From CAZRKC01 sp964600665 (GTDB lineage: Bacteria; Bacillota; SLNR01), in the NCBI GenBank assembly GCA_964600665.1, contig CAZRKC010000038.1, positions 1 through 23,840 on the forward strand: a stretch of DNA of 23,840 nucleotides, in the 5' to 3' direction. Positions 1 to 8,263 of this stretch are shown here, piece after piece. The first letter of the stretch is position 1. The number at the start of each line of letters is the position of its first letter. A program made the translations under genes and the position numbers. The notes beneath the pieces were generated by a model. The model worked only from the letters and a program-made list of their open reading frames with translations. It had not been told where the DNA came from and searched no databases.

Positions 1-22
1 TTTCTAATATCACCAATTTTCA

Positions 23-1729
23 TTAATTGCTCCCTCTCGAGAAGAATATTGGATTCGTATATGCTTTACCGAAATACTCTGGGGCGCCGGAGAAAGCAGT
101 ATGGATCACTGTGACTTCAATCCGGTAATACCCTTTCGAGTTTGTTCTAGGGTACATGGAATGTGTGCTGGAAAAGGATTTACTGGTGGAAGTCGATGTG
201 GAAGGAGCCATATCGTAAGTCCGTACCGTATTATCTACCGTATCATATTTTACAATTCTGACATTGGTGATCTGGCGAGTGTATCCTCCAATCGCTTCGT
301 GCTGAATATTCAGTGTGATTGTGCTGCCGTTGATCACACCGTTTGTCACGCCCATTGCATAGGTGGTTGAGTTGGAATTTAGCGAAAAGCTGGACCAGGT
401 ATGAGTATTTAAGGCAAAACTAACCTTCCGGGAGTTGACGGCAGTCTTGATGCTGGATTCGCTGGATGTCACATTATACAGCCAGGTGACTCCTCTCCCA
501 ATTGGAGTTGTACTATGAGCATCGCTTCCTCCCAGACCAATCTCATAGCTGCCGCTGGGAACAGTGGAGTTGATCCCAGTTTTAAGCATAAGATCCCAAT
601 CATTGATGTTTCCCTGAAAAGGAACACCAGAGTCACCCAATTCCGTTGCTTTCATCCCGCTGGTCTGCAAATCTGCATCACTCCACGGATATAGTAAATG
701 GGCTGGGTGTGCCGGTCCACCAATAGCTCCTTGGGTATTCAATGTAGATATATAGTTTGAAAGCGTATTCGTTCCTGGGATAAAGCTCGTTAATCCCACA
801 GTTATCATATGGTCATTCGTTGAAGATGTAGTGAGCTCAAGATTCTTTCCTTCCGTCACATTAGGATAATTAGACTGCTGACCATCGATTTCATTATTTC
901 GATCATTCCATTCCGTCAGATTCATTTGATCGTTATGGTCTGTAAAACTGATGGTCTTCCTTTGGGTCGATGATCCTAAAGCAGTATTTGCTGCAGCTAT
1001 CATCTCATCTACATACGAGTTAGAATCATTGCTGCTTGGGCGGGAATGCGTATGCATATCCGCTCTTGACCAACCGCTGGGAACTGCAAGAATCATATTC
1101 TCTCCCAGGTCGGCTTCTTCCTCCAGGAAAGCAGGTGCCTCGGCATAGTATCCGCCAGACTGATCCTGCGCTTCATAGGTTTTATCGTTCATTTCATAAA
1201 CAATGACACCTTTAATCCGGTACACCTGATCCGGACGCACATCATCCAGAAGTTCATCCATGGGGATGGTCACCATTTCGTAATATGTAAGCCCCTGGTT
1301 TTCCGACATGAAGTCTTCTGCTGTTTTTGCATCTTCTGGCAGTTCCACTCTGGAGAAGAATGCAGATTTGAATTCAGAAGTCGTGTAAGGAACATTGAGT
1401 GGTTTCAATACCGCATCTACAGGAATACTTGTGAGTAATGTATTCGTATCTTCCCGGAATAGGTCAATCCTTTGAATGTAAATATCAGCATCGTTATTGT
1501 TACCTGCGACCACATCGACACATACATAATCCGAAGGATGCTCAATGTAATCCTGTACCTGGGCACAAAACATGATTTCCGGTTCTGACCCGAGCGTCGT
1601 GCCGATGGAAGGGAACAGTAAGAAGGCTACCAACATAACAATCAATACTCTTTGCATGGTGCTCTTCATGCGCATCGCGCCTGTTATTGCTATTGAGTGC
1701 CATTCATTCCATGCACATATTTCTATCAT
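23..1729 (-). CDS. Exported PHP-domain (CehA/McbA-like) metallophosphoesterase
   Basis: Predicted secreted or membrane-tethered metal-dependent phosphoesterase of the PHP superfamily; the substrate is unknown. The N-terminus has a basic stretch followed by a hydrophobic core (about residues 28-45), as in a signal peptide. Residues 50-215 form an extracellular region I do not recognise. The PHP domain begins at about 222. Probable metal ligands are H226 and H228 (MHTHS), D264-H265 (FTDHND), E293 or E298, H307, H341 (GGPAHPAH) and D403/H405 (GSDAH). About 150 residues follow and may form a beta-rich tail. The start at 1729 has AAGGA about 11 bases upstream. Internal ATGs at 1675, 1669 and 1657 would give a more standard signal peptide, so the exact start is uncertain. 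The gene is divergent from the ATPase at 2027 and has its own candidate promoter about 165 bp upstream. Confidence 0.85.
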   Translation of the reverse strand: MIEICAWNEWHSIAITGAMRMKSTMQRVLIVMLVAFLLFPSIGTTLGSEPEIMFCAQVQDYIEHPSDYVCVDVVAGNNNDADIYIQRIDLFREDTNTLLTSIPVDAVLKPLNVPYTTSEFKSAFFSRVELPEDAKTAEDFMSENQGLTYYEMVTIPMDELLDDVRPDQVYRIKGVIVYEMNDKTYEAQDQSGGYYAEAPAFLEEEADLGENMILAVPSGWSRADMHTHSRPSSNDSNSYVDEMIAAANTALGSSTQRKTISFTDHNDQMNLTEWNDRNNEIDGQQSNYPNVTEGKNLELTTSSTNDHMITVGLTSFIPGTNTLSNYISTLNTQGAIGGPAHPAHLLYPWSDADLQTSGMKATELGDSGVPFQGNINDWDLMLKTGINSTVPSGSYEIGLGGSDAHSTTPIGRGVTWLYNVTSSESSIKTAVNSRKVSFALNTHTWSSFSLNSNSTTYAMGVTNGVINGSTITLNIQHEAIGGYTRQITNVRIVKYDTVDNTVRTYDMAPSTSTSTSKSFSSTHSMYPRTNSKGYYRIEVTVIHTAFSGAPEYFGKAYTNPIFFSRGSN

Positions 1730-1819
1730 TACTAAAATATTCCTTCAACAATAGTCAGAATTTTTCAACTATTAAAGATCACATCCACAATCACGCAGAA
1801 CTTGAATTTGAAACCTTAT

Positions 1820-1843
1820 CACTTTTTCGGAGTCAGAAAAGTG
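1820..1843. other. Hairpin in the leader between the divergent genes
   Basis: CACTTTT and AAAAGTG form a perfect 7-bp inverted repeat around a 10-base loop. It lies in what would be the 5' leader of the PHP gene if the minus-strand promoter at 1895-1924 is used. No T-tract follows on either strand, so it is not an obvious terminator. It could be a leader structure or chance. Confidence 0.3.
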
Positions 1844-1894
1844 TAAAGTTCCAGTTTAAGGGTTAGATAGTAAATGCGTAAAACCAAAAAGCAA

Positions 1895-1924
1895 ATTATA
1901 TGTTTGAAGAGAGTATTATTGCAA
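1895..1924 (-). promoter_or_regulatory. Candidate promoter for the PHP gene
   Basis: On the minus strand a TTGCAA -35-like box (1919-1924) is followed, after 18 bp, by a perfect TATAAT -10 box (1895-1900). The -35 box is the first half of the first 23-bp repeat. It would give a leader of about 160 bases before the start at 1729. Confidence 0.45.
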
Positions 1925-1987
1925 ATTGGTCAAATAGATTAGAACAAAAGTGTCAAATGAAATATTGCAAATCTGTCAAACGAACGC
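1919..1987. repeat. Three 23-bp tandem direct repeats, likely operator
   Basis: GTCAAA occurs at 1929-1934, 1952-1957 and 1975-1980, exactly 23 bp apart each time. The first and third units also share the upstream half: TTGCAAATTGGTCAAA at 1919 and TTGCAAATCTGTCAAA at 1965 (14 of 16 identical). The middle unit is weaker on its left side. The array overlaps the -35 boxes of both divergent promoters, so a regulator bound here could act on the PHP gene and the ATPase together. Confidence 0.55.
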
Positions 1988-1993
1988 TATAAT
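1965..1993 (+). promoter_or_regulatory. Sigma-A-type promoter of the AAA ATPase gene
   Basis: TTGCAA (1965-1970), a 17-bp spacer and a perfect TATAAT (1988-1993) lie 33 bases before the start codon at 2027. The -35 box lies inside the third 23-bp repeat, so the repeat array is well placed to control this promoter. Confidence 0.65.
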
Positions 1994-2026
1994 ATAAGAA
2001 ATACATTATTTAGCGGGGAATGTGAT

Positions 2027-3307
2027 ATGGATTATTTTAAAAGAATAGCAGATGAACAATTACGGCTGAAAATGGAAGCATTTGGTGGTGCTTTGATTAT
2101 TGGCCCTAAAGGTTGCGGTAAGACAACGACCGCTAAGAGGCAAGCAAAAAGCTATATTGAATTTCAAGATGAAGATGAACGGGAAAACTATCTGCTTATT
2201 TCAAATACGCATCCTTCAGATTTGTTGAAAGGTATGAAGCCGCGCCTGTTTGACGAATGGCAGGATGCTCCTAAAATATGGGGAGCAATTAGAAAGGATG
2301 TGGATGATTCCGGCGAAGTGGGTCAGTACATACTAACCGGTTCAAGTTCTGCGGCAGTTGATACTCCACATACCGGCACACTCAGAATATCTCGAATGAA
2401 AATGTATCCGATGAGTCTTTATGAAAGCAAAGAGTCAAATGGGGCAGTATCGCTTCTGGAATTGTTCGAGCACCCGGATTCTTTTGAGACATGTAAATCG
2501 AATATGTCTATTGATGATATAAAGTTTGCAATATGTCGGGGCGGCTGGCCGGCTAGTCTTAGAGGAAAAGCGGATAAAGCCAAATTATTGATAGCAAAAG
2601 ATTTGTTCAGTCAGACTTGTGCAGTGGATATATCGAAAATTGATAATGTGAAAAGAAATACAACTTGGGCAAAAACGATTTTGAAGTCCTATGCCAGAAA
2701 CTTGTGTACACTTGCAGATGCGAAAACAATCCTGGCAGATGTTACAGCAACGTGTGATATGTCAAAACAAACATATTATGACTACATTAATGGATTTGAA
2801 AAGCTGTTGATTATTGATGACATTGAGGCATGGTGTCCGGCGATACGTTCCAAGACATCAATCAGGTCATCAAAGAAAAGAAATTTTGTTGATCCATCTA
2901 TTGCTGCTGCAGCGCTTGGGATTTCTCCCGAATATTTTTCGAGCGATTATAAAACATTAGGATTCTTGTTTGAAAGTTTGTGTATTCGAGATCTAAAGAT
3001 TTATTCAGCTTCCGCCGGAGGAAGTGTTTCATATTATCATGATCGACTGGGACTGGAAGCGGATGCCGTCCTTCATCTGGAAGATGGCAGATACGCATTG
3101 ATTGAGATTAAATTAGGACAATCTGAAGTTGATGATGGGGCAAGACATCTTTGCGAGATTGAGAGGCTGATTGCAGAGCATAATAAAACGGTGAAACAAG
3201 TGCCGATAAGGATGCCAGATTTAAAGCTAATAATTACTGGAACACAGTATGGATATCGCAGAGAGGATGGAGTAGTTGTCATTCCTATTGGTTGCTTGAA
3301 AGACTAA
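2027..3307 (+). CDS. AAA-family ATPase with DUF4143 (nuclease-like) C-terminal domain
   Basis: ATPase of the common family with an AAA_14-type domain and a C-terminal DUF4143. Its cellular role is not established; members are often discussed as possible defence or nucleic-acid related NTPases. Walker A is GPKGCGKT at residues 26-33, Walker B is LFDEWQD with D76/E77, and a sensor-like YILTGSSS lies at 101-108. A helical linker with HTH-like character spans about 210-265. The C-terminal part has a PD-(D/E)xK-like core, D346 then E360-I-K362 (ALIEIKLG), so it may keep a nuclease fold. Length (426 aa) is usual for the family and both ends look intact. The start has GGGGA 7-8 bases upstream and a strong promoter with repeats just before it. 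No partner gene is adjacent on the same strand. Confidence 0.88.
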   Translation: MDYFKRIADEQLRLKMEAFGGALIIGPKGCGKTTTAKRQAKSYIEFQDEDERENYLLISNTHPSDLLKGMKPRLFDEWQDAPKIWGAIRKDVDDSGEVGQYILTGSSSAAVDTPHTGTLRISRMKMYPMSLYESKESNGAVSLLELFEHPDSFETCKSNMSIDDIKFAICRGGWPASLRGKADKAKLLIAKDLFSQTCAVDISKIDNVKRNTTWAKTILKSYARNLCTLADAKTILADVTATCDMSKQTYYDYINGFEKLLIIDDIEAWCPAIRSKTSIRSSKKRNFVDPSIAAAALGISPEYFSSDYKTLGFLFESLCIRDLKIYSASAGGSVSYYHDRLGLEADAVLHLEDGRYALIEIKLGQSEVDDGARHLCEIERLIAEHNKTVKQVPIRMPDLKLIITGTQYGYRREDGVVVIPIGCLKD

Positions 3308-3703
3308 TTAGGTGCATTGATATGTTCCCGAGAACCTTAAGCGTGTTGACATGTTTCTGCACACTAAAAAAATAGAAAAAAACGGTTGATATCAATGCTA
3401 TTGCACGAAGACACATTGAGACGGTAGTATTGATGTCAAGGGTGAAAGAGTGAGTGTGTGCAAAAGGCTTGAAATAAGGGATTTTCGAAGTTTGGGAGCA
3501 AAAATCTGATGTGTAAGAATCGTGAAAATATCGGTTCGTGGGAACAAGTCCAATGACATGATTTTGAATGTGACAGAGCGGTTTAGATGTCGGTGCTTAT
3601 CGAGTGGTCAAGATGAATATCAGGGATTCATGAGTGATCAGTAAGATGATTTTGATGGGGTTGTGAGGGTAGTCTAGAGAATATGATAAATAGAGGTGTA
3701 TCT
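3308..3703. other. Non-coding spacer with one copy of a short repeat
   Basis: No convincing gene is visible in this roughly 400-bp spacer. It holds a 17-bp sequence (3429-3445) that recurs exactly at 7437-7453 and nearly at 6366-6377. A short frame around it reads like coding sequence (IDVKGERVSV) but soon stops, so it may be the tail of a decayed gene. No clear terminator follows the ATPase gene. Confidence 0.4.
3429..3445. repeat. 17-bp dispersed repeat, copy 1
   Basis: ATTGATGTCAAGGGTGA is identical here and at 7437-7453. Similarity continues weakly for about 20 bp on the right. A related copy with one mismatch over its first 12 bases lies at 6366-6377, where the left flank also matches copy 1 (GTATTGATGT). 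Confidence 0.6.
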
Positions 3704-4162
3704 ATGGATGAAAAACTGATTGCCCCTTGTGGGATGAACTGCAGTTTATGTATCGCTTATCAATTCAAAGAAAAGGATATAAACAAACGAGGTTTTCACA
3801 AAAAATATTGCCCTGGGTGCATTCCAAGAGGAGAAAACTGCATGCATATGAAAGATGCGTGCGAATTGCTTGCAAAAGGTAGCATCCGGTTTTGCTCTGA
3901 ATGCACAAGCTTCCCATGCAAAAGGTTAATAGCATTAGATAAGCGGTACCGTACAAAATACCGGATGAGTATGATAGAAAACCTCAACTACATCAAAGAT
4001 TTTGGTATGGAAGAATTTTTGAAGAGGGAATGTGATATCTGGCTCTGCAAAGATTGCGGAGCAACTATTTGTTGCCATAACGGACTATGCTTGAATTGCA
4101 ATATTAATACATTGCTCATGAATAAAAAATATCGTTGGGATGAGGGACAGAATGATCGATAA
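3704..4162 (+). CDS. DUF3795 cysteine-rich protein
   Basis: Small (152 aa) cysteine-rich protein of the DUF3795 family, common in anaerobic bacteria and archaea; function unknown, metal binding likely. The N-terminal signature LIAPCGMNCSLCIAY is present, followed by further Cys pairs (YCPGCIPRGENC, FCSECTSFPC) and a C-terminal set (WLCKDCGATICC, GLCLNCN), about 16 Cys in all. The pattern suggests one or more zinc or iron-sulfur sites. I chose ATG 3704 because GAGGTG lies 5 bases upstream and the family normally starts just before the LIAPCG motif; ATG 3683 would add seven residues with no better RBS. The gene stands alone. Confidence 0.85.
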   Translation: MDEKLIAPCGMNCSLCIAYQFKEKDINKRGFHKKYCPGCIPRGENCMHMKDACELLAKGSIRFCSECTSFPCKRLIALDKRYRTKYRMSMIENLNYIKDFGMEEFLKRECDIWLCKDCGATICCHNGLCLNCNINTLLMNKKYRWDEGQNDR

Positions 4163-4227
4163 TATATCGATGTGATATACGGAGGAAGGTGTTCCATCGT
4201 ATAATCGGAAAAAATAAGTTGGGAGGA

Positions 4228-5017
4228 ATGTTCGTTGAGAAGCAGATATCGAAGAAATATTATCGCGCCGTTATGAAAATGGGGCAGGCCTCTGGACGAC
4301 ACCTGAAAATCGTTAAGTAAAAGGTGCGCTGTTCTCGACTCTGGAGTGCGCAACATACTTATTGGAATTAGGAATGAAACCTATGGAACCATTAGGAGAA
4401 GAAACCACTGATTTGATATTCAGTACTTGGCAAGAGGAGGAACGTTTTTATTATACCCATAAGGATCAATGCATCCATGGTAGACAATAAAACCACTCAT
4501 AAGCTTACAAAATGGTGATTCCTCGATGTCAGGCTGTAGAGAAATCCCAATTCATATTAGGTACCTCGTTCGCCGATGGTGGAGCAATATTTTCGGTTTT
4601 GGATGAGGTCCTGAAACCGGATATTCCAACCTTCATCACCCTGGATGCGTTTCGTTTTAGGAGTTGTTTCAATAAAGAATCCGCTCTGAACAAGGCTGTG
4701 GATTTTTTTGGAGTAGTGGACTATTCGAAAACCACATGGAGCATGCCGTTATGGTATCGGTGTTCTGTCGATGCAGGTCGAATATCACTCCAAAAACTAC
4801 AATTTTAATGTCTATGTATATGTTTTGTACTTTTATACTAGAGCAAAGAGAAATTTGCGTTTTCTCGAAGCTTTGGAAATATTGAAATCATAAATGGCTA
4901 ATGAGCAAATTGTGCTTGAATGCGTTGTCTCAAAGCTTGCAGGGTGGTCTCTCTGCAAAAAGGCTGTCCCAGAGCTTTGGGTACGAAACACTTTTCCGAA
5001 ATCATGCAGAATCTTGA
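4228..5017 (+). pseudogene. Decayed alpha/alpha-barrel (prenyltransferase/squalene-cyclase-like) gene
   Basis: Conserved stretches of one protein family follow in the right order but in changing frames. Segment 4242-4490 reads EEILSRRYENGAGLWTTPENR, stop (TAA 4314), FSTLECATYLLELGM, then LIFSTW. At about 4592-4625 FGFG, a TGA and GPETGYSN appear in another frame. The open stretch at about 4640-4720 gives LDAFRFRSCFNKESALNKAVDFF. From 4741 a third frame reads RYGIGVLSMQVEYHSKNYN, VYVYVLYFYTRAKRNLRFLEALEILKS, stop (TAA 4891), then KLAGWSLCKK. As I recall, these blocks match a family of uncharacterised squalene-cyclase-like repeat proteins. At least three in-frame stops and several frameshifts mean it cannot be expressed as one protein; most of the N-terminal region is missing. 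The 98-aa open frame at 4512-4808 is only part of this debris. Confidence 0.72.
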
Positions 5018-5078
5018 TATATGAGATGAACGTACTGACTCTTAAAGGTGTGATGAAAAAGCAGCTTTGGGGAAACTG

Positions 5079-5432
5079 ATGACTTTTATGAAATACAGAG
5101 TAAACACTGTTGAAGTGTATATCGCGGTTTGACTGGAGGATGTATACCCTTTTCGACAAAGTATCCGGGAACTATTCGCACCGCTTACTTGAAGCCACTG
5201 AGAAAATCTGATGACAGATACCGACTTATTGGACAAGCAAACCATCATCCATTTCACGGCCTTCAAAAAGTTCAACGGGTTATACCCCGTACCTGAGGCA
5301 ATAGAGAATTTCACTGATCGATTAATAGGGTGTAAGACTAGTAAAGGTACAGAGCCTTTCTCCAGTCAGCCGCTTCCATTGGAGCTAATCTCCACATTGC
5401 GATCAGGCGCTATGAAACAGGAAACCATCCTT
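5079..5432 (+). pseudogene. Decayed DUF1801 gene
   Basis: A single frame from ATG 5079 reads as a DUF1801 protein (small YdhG-like family, function unknown). It starts NTVEVYIAV, then TGA at 5130, then LEDVYPFRQSIRELFAP, two more stops, and a well preserved second half: IIHFTAFKKFNGLYPVPEAI, then CKTSKGTEPFSSQPLPLELI. The family's motifs (HFAAFK, GFYPxPxxIE, YKTSKGxxxFPLxxPLP) are plain. Three in-frame stops in the first half and loss of the conserved ISYxMP segment show it is dead. The frame runs open to 5498, overlapping the start of the DUF4256 gene, but homology ends near 5432. Confidence 0.7.
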
Positions 5433-5481
5433 AATTGTCATATAAGGGAAAGAGAAGGCATTCAGAGCTGGAGGTGCCATT

Positions 5482-6057
5482 ATGATCAACAGACTTAATC
5501 ATATGCGAAAGTTGTCGTTGGATCGACGTGAAGATCTTGTTAAAACTTTGAAAGCCCGTTTTGATAAAAACATGAACCGTCATGAAGGTATAAACTGGCT
5601 TGATGTACAAGCGAAGTTAGAAGCTAATGTTGAAAAGCTTTGGTCGATTAATGAAATGGAAATAACCGGAGGCGAACCGGATGTTGTTGGTTATGATAAA
5701 AATGAAAGCAAATATGTTTTTTATGATTGCTCAGCGGAAAGTCCGGAAGGTCGAAGGAACGTTTGTTATGACCGGGCGGTATTGGAATCAAGGAAAAGAT
5801 TCAAACCACAGAATAATGCTATTGATATGGCTACCGCTATGGGTATTGAGATTCTAACGGTGGATCAGTACCGGGAATTGCAGAAGGTGGGGAAATTTGA
5901 CACCAAAACGTCGAGCTGGGTAAGAACACCTGATGATATTAGAAAGCTTGGTGGAGCACTTTTTTGTGATCGCCGCTACGACACGGTCTTTGTTTATCAT
6001 AACGGAGCGGAATCATATTATAGCATCAGAGGCTTCCGCGGTTCTTTGAAGGTATGA
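5482..6057 (+). CDS. DUF4256 family protein
   Basis: Cytoplasmic protein of the DUF4256 family, found mainly in Bacillota and Bacteroidota; function unknown. The sequence is full length (191 aa). It shows the family's recognisable blocks: WLDVQAKLEANVEKLWSIN near residues 40-58, MEITGGEPDVVGYD at about 59-72, FYDCSAESPEGRRNVCYDR at about 79-97, and FVYHNGAESYYSIRGFRGSL at the C-terminus. GGAGGTG lies 5 bases before ATG 5482, so this start is favoured over the ATG at 5503. It follows the DUF1801 remnant with no clear promoter of its own. Confidence 0.85.
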   Translation: MINRLNHMRKLSLDRREDLVKTLKARFDKNMNRHEGINWLDVQAKLEANVEKLWSINEMEITGGEPDVVGYDKNESKYVFYDCSAESPEGRRNVCYDRAVLESRKRFKPQNNAIDMATAMGIEILTVDQYRELQKVGKFDTKTSSWVRTPDDIRKLGGALFCDRRYDTVFVYHNGAESYYSIRGFRGSLKV

Positions 6058-6150
6058 ACTGACTCTTTGATTTTACGAGAAAATGCCAATAAGTGGAAAG
6101 GGAACGTCTGTGAACCACTCATTGACAATATTGATATTTTCATTCTATTT

Positions 6151-6243
6151 GAAAGGGATGGCAAAGGCAATAAAGCTGGATTTTAGAAGCATTATCGTCT
6201 TAGTCCCACTGAGTTTCGAAAAGAGCAAGAAAGGAAACAGTCC
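6151..6243 (+). pseudogene. Possible C-terminal remnant of an AraC-type regulator
   Basis: A frame starting at 6151 gives GKGNKAGF, a TAG stop (6184-6186), then KHYRLSPTEFRKEQERKQS. KHYxLSPTEFRK is the typical end of an AraC/XylS DNA-binding domain. The upstream part of the domain is not convincingly present. This is a short match and the call rests on the SPTEFR motif alone. The rest of 6058-6410 shows nothing recognisable except a diverged copy of the 17-bp repeat near 6366. Confidence 0.35.
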
Positions 6244-6410
6244 ATATGGTGTCGGAAAAACAGATTAATGCTGTCCTATTTCTAGAATAGTGGCCCTGCC
6301 GCCAGATTCCCAGTAGGCTTTCACGACATCATAGTTGTTTACTCAAGGGACGTGAAGACTGTTGTATTGATGTTAAGAAATCAAAAACATAAGTTTGACG
6401 AGGTGGAATC

Positions 6411-7283
6411 ATGCTGAAAATTGCATTGCTTCAAGTTATGCCTGCAGAGACTATAGAAGGAAATCTCAAAAAGGGAATAACCGCTTGTAGAGAAGCGAAA
6501 GCGAACGATGCTGACATTGCGCTCTTTCCCGAAATGTGGAGCAACGGATACTGTATTCCTTCAGATGCTGATGCGCTACGGAGATTTGCTGTTTCTGCAG
6601 ACGGCGATTTCGTTAAACGCTATCAGGCTTTAGCGTTAGAGCTTGATATGGCTATTGCAATCAGTGTATTGGAAAGCCACGAACCAAAACCGCTGAACTC
6701 AAGTATTCTCATTGATCGCCACGGCAAGCAGGTGTATAAGTATTCAAAGATACATACATGTGACTTTGACGCGGAGCGTATGCTCGATTCAGGAGCAGAT
6801 TTCTATGTAGCCGATTTGGATACTCGGGAAGGACCTATCAGGGTCGGGACGATGATTTGCTATGACCGCGAATTTCCGGAAAGCGCACGCATTCTGATGC
6901 TTAAAGGTGCAGAATTACTGCTGGTACCGAATGCGTGCCCCATGGAGATCAACAGGCTGTCTCAGCTTCGAACCAGGGCGTTCGAAAACATGGTGGCGAT
7001 TGCAACATGCAATTATCCGTCACCTAAGCCAGATTGCAACGGCCACTCGACTCTCTTTGATGGTGTGGCCTATCTTCAAGAGTTTCCGGGTTCAAGAGAT
7101 ACCTGTGTGTTTGAGGCAAATGAAGAGGAGGGAGTGTTCATTGCCGAGCTGGACCTTGTGATGCTTCGGAAATACCGCAAAGAAGAAGTATTCGGAAACG
7201 CTTACCGAAAGCCGGGGAAATACGGTTTACTAATTGACGAAACAATCAATGAGCCGTTTATCAGAAAGGATAGAAGAGTCTAG
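6411..7283 (+). CDS. Carbon-nitrogen hydrolase (nitrilase superfamily)
   Basis: Cytoplasmic amidase-type enzyme that cleaves non-peptide C-N bonds; the exact substrate cannot be told from sequence. The catalytic triad is visible: E41 (LFPEMW), K113 (YSKIHTCDFD) and nucleophile C150 (MICYDREFPES). The second structural Glu region and the NRLSQLRTRAFEN helix, which shapes the active site, are present. Length (290 aa) is normal for a single-domain member with no fused acyltransferase or synthetase. GAGGTGG lies 4 bases before ATG 6411. The gene stands alone between remnants, so context gives no substrate hint; small omega-amidase or N-carbamoyl-amidase activities are possible. Confidence 0.9.
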   Translation: MLKIALLQVMPAETIEGNLKKGITACREAKANDADIALFPEMWSNGYCIPSDADALRRFAVSADGDFVKRYQALALELDMAIAISVLESHEPKPLNSSILIDRHGKQVYKYSKIHTCDFDAERMLDSGADFYVADLDTREGPIRVGTMICYDREFPESARILMLKGAELLLVPNACPMEINRLSQLRTRAFENMVAIATCNYPSPKPDCNGHSTLFDGVAYLQEFPGSRDTCVFEANEEEGVFIAELDLVMLRKYRKEEVFGNAYRKPGKYGLLIDETINEPFIRKDRRV

Positions 7284-7709
7284 ATTATTGTGATTGAAAT
7301 ATATTCAGTGCCGAAGGCATTTTGCCCACGAGTTGCTTTTGCGAGATGATTTATATCAGCGTTTCCTGGCCGTGAGATCCTTGAAGATGGATGAGAATGA
7401 CAGCAGTATGATGGCTAACTCATTTGTGTGCAAGGGATTGATGTCAAGGGTGAGAGAGTTGATGTGCACAATGGTTGTTATAAGATGATTTGAAGATTTT
7501 TTGAGAAATAAATTTGAAAGAGCAGGTAGAATTTCGTTGGGCGTCTGAGGTTGAGAGTGGCGGATGCATGAAATCGTTTTTTGCTGGGTAATCCAGCATG
7601 AATGAGGTCAATTCGATATGCTGACATGCCATAACCGTATAAGATAATGAATTCAAATACATATTGACAACAAGCGTTCAAAAAATTGCAATTCGGGGGG
7701 AGGGTATGT
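7284..7709. other. Spacer with the second 17-bp repeat copy
   Basis: No intact gene is visible in about 425 bp. The 17-bp repeat lies at 7437-7453, in a frame reading GIDVKGERVDVHNG, like the frame around copy 1 (IDVKGERVSV). Upstream, coding-like pieces alternate between frames (FPGREILEDG, NDSSMMANSFVCKG). This suggests a decayed gene of unknown family. A TTGACA at 7665-7670 is a possible -35 box for the next gene, but no good -10 box follows. Confidence 0.35.
7437..7453. repeat. 17-bp dispersed repeat, copy 2
   Basis: Identical to 3429-3445 over 17 bases, with similarity continuing to the right (GAGAGAGTTGATGTGCA against GAAAGAGTGAGTGTGTGCA). Both copies sit in non-coding DNA and preserve the same short reading frame. 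Confidence 0.6.
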
Positions 7710-8198
7710 GTGAAAACTTTAAATCAGCTTATTGACAATTATACTTGTCATTTGCAACAGGGAGAAATCCAGTTTGCCTACAAGGGAATACTTGAGTTTA
7801 TCGGGAAATTGCGAGCTGATTTTATTAGAAAATATCCGCATTACGATATTAGTAGCATATATCAGGGTTATTTGGATATGTCGTATTTTTCGATAACTAC
7901 CAAACCTTTGAAAGATAAGGGGCTTAAAATAGCTATTGTTTATTTGCACGAAAAAAGACACTTTGAAGCATGGCTTTCCGCACGAAACAGAGAAATATCC
8001 AAGCAGTATGAGTCTGTGTTTTATAGAAAAATTTTCGATGAGACAATTACATTTCATGATGAAACTAATCAGGACGCCATCATCGAATGCGTATTGAATT
8101 CTGCACCAAATTTTGATGATCAGGAATTATTGGCAGATATTATCGAGCAAGGAGTCGAACAGTTTCTATCCAATATCTGGGGAACAGTTGATACATAA
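7710..8198 (+). CDS. DUF7000 family protein
   Basis: Cytoplasmic protein of about 162 residues. It resembles the family now labelled DUF7000, often found in Bacillota and methanogens; function unknown. Typical blocks are the N-terminal KTLNQLIDNYTCHLQQGEIQ, then AYKGILEFI, a tyrosine-rich YQGYLDMSYF, KIAIVYLHEKRHFEAWLSAR and the acidic C-terminus NFDDQELLADIIEQG. I chose GTG 7710 because the strong GGGGGGAGGG at 7695-7704 lies 5 bases before it and the family starts with M-K-T-L. The longer frame from TTG 7686 would place that RBS inside the gene, and the ATG at 7706 is out of frame. Confidence 0.75.
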   Translation: MKTLNQLIDNYTCHLQQGEIQFAYKGILEFIGKLRADFIRKYPHYDISSIYQGYLDMSYFSITTKPLKDKGLKIAIVYLHEKRHFEAWLSARNREISKQYESVFYRKIFDETITFHDETNQDAIIECVLNSAPNFDDQELLADIIEQGVEQFLSNIWGTVDT

Positions 8199-8263
8199 AA
8201 GGGTCTTACTGATATTGATATTATTGATAATATCCGCTTTATTATCTCAAAATGAGGTAAGCC

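Noticed and set aside
4512..4808. 98-codon open frame as an independent gene
   Set aside because: Its second half matches one segment of the decayed barrel gene and homology continues in other frames on both sides, so it is pseudogene debris.
5211..5498. 95-codon open frame as an independent gene
   Set aside because: It is the downstream part of a DUF1801 frame interrupted by stops, and its tail overlaps the DUF4256 start.
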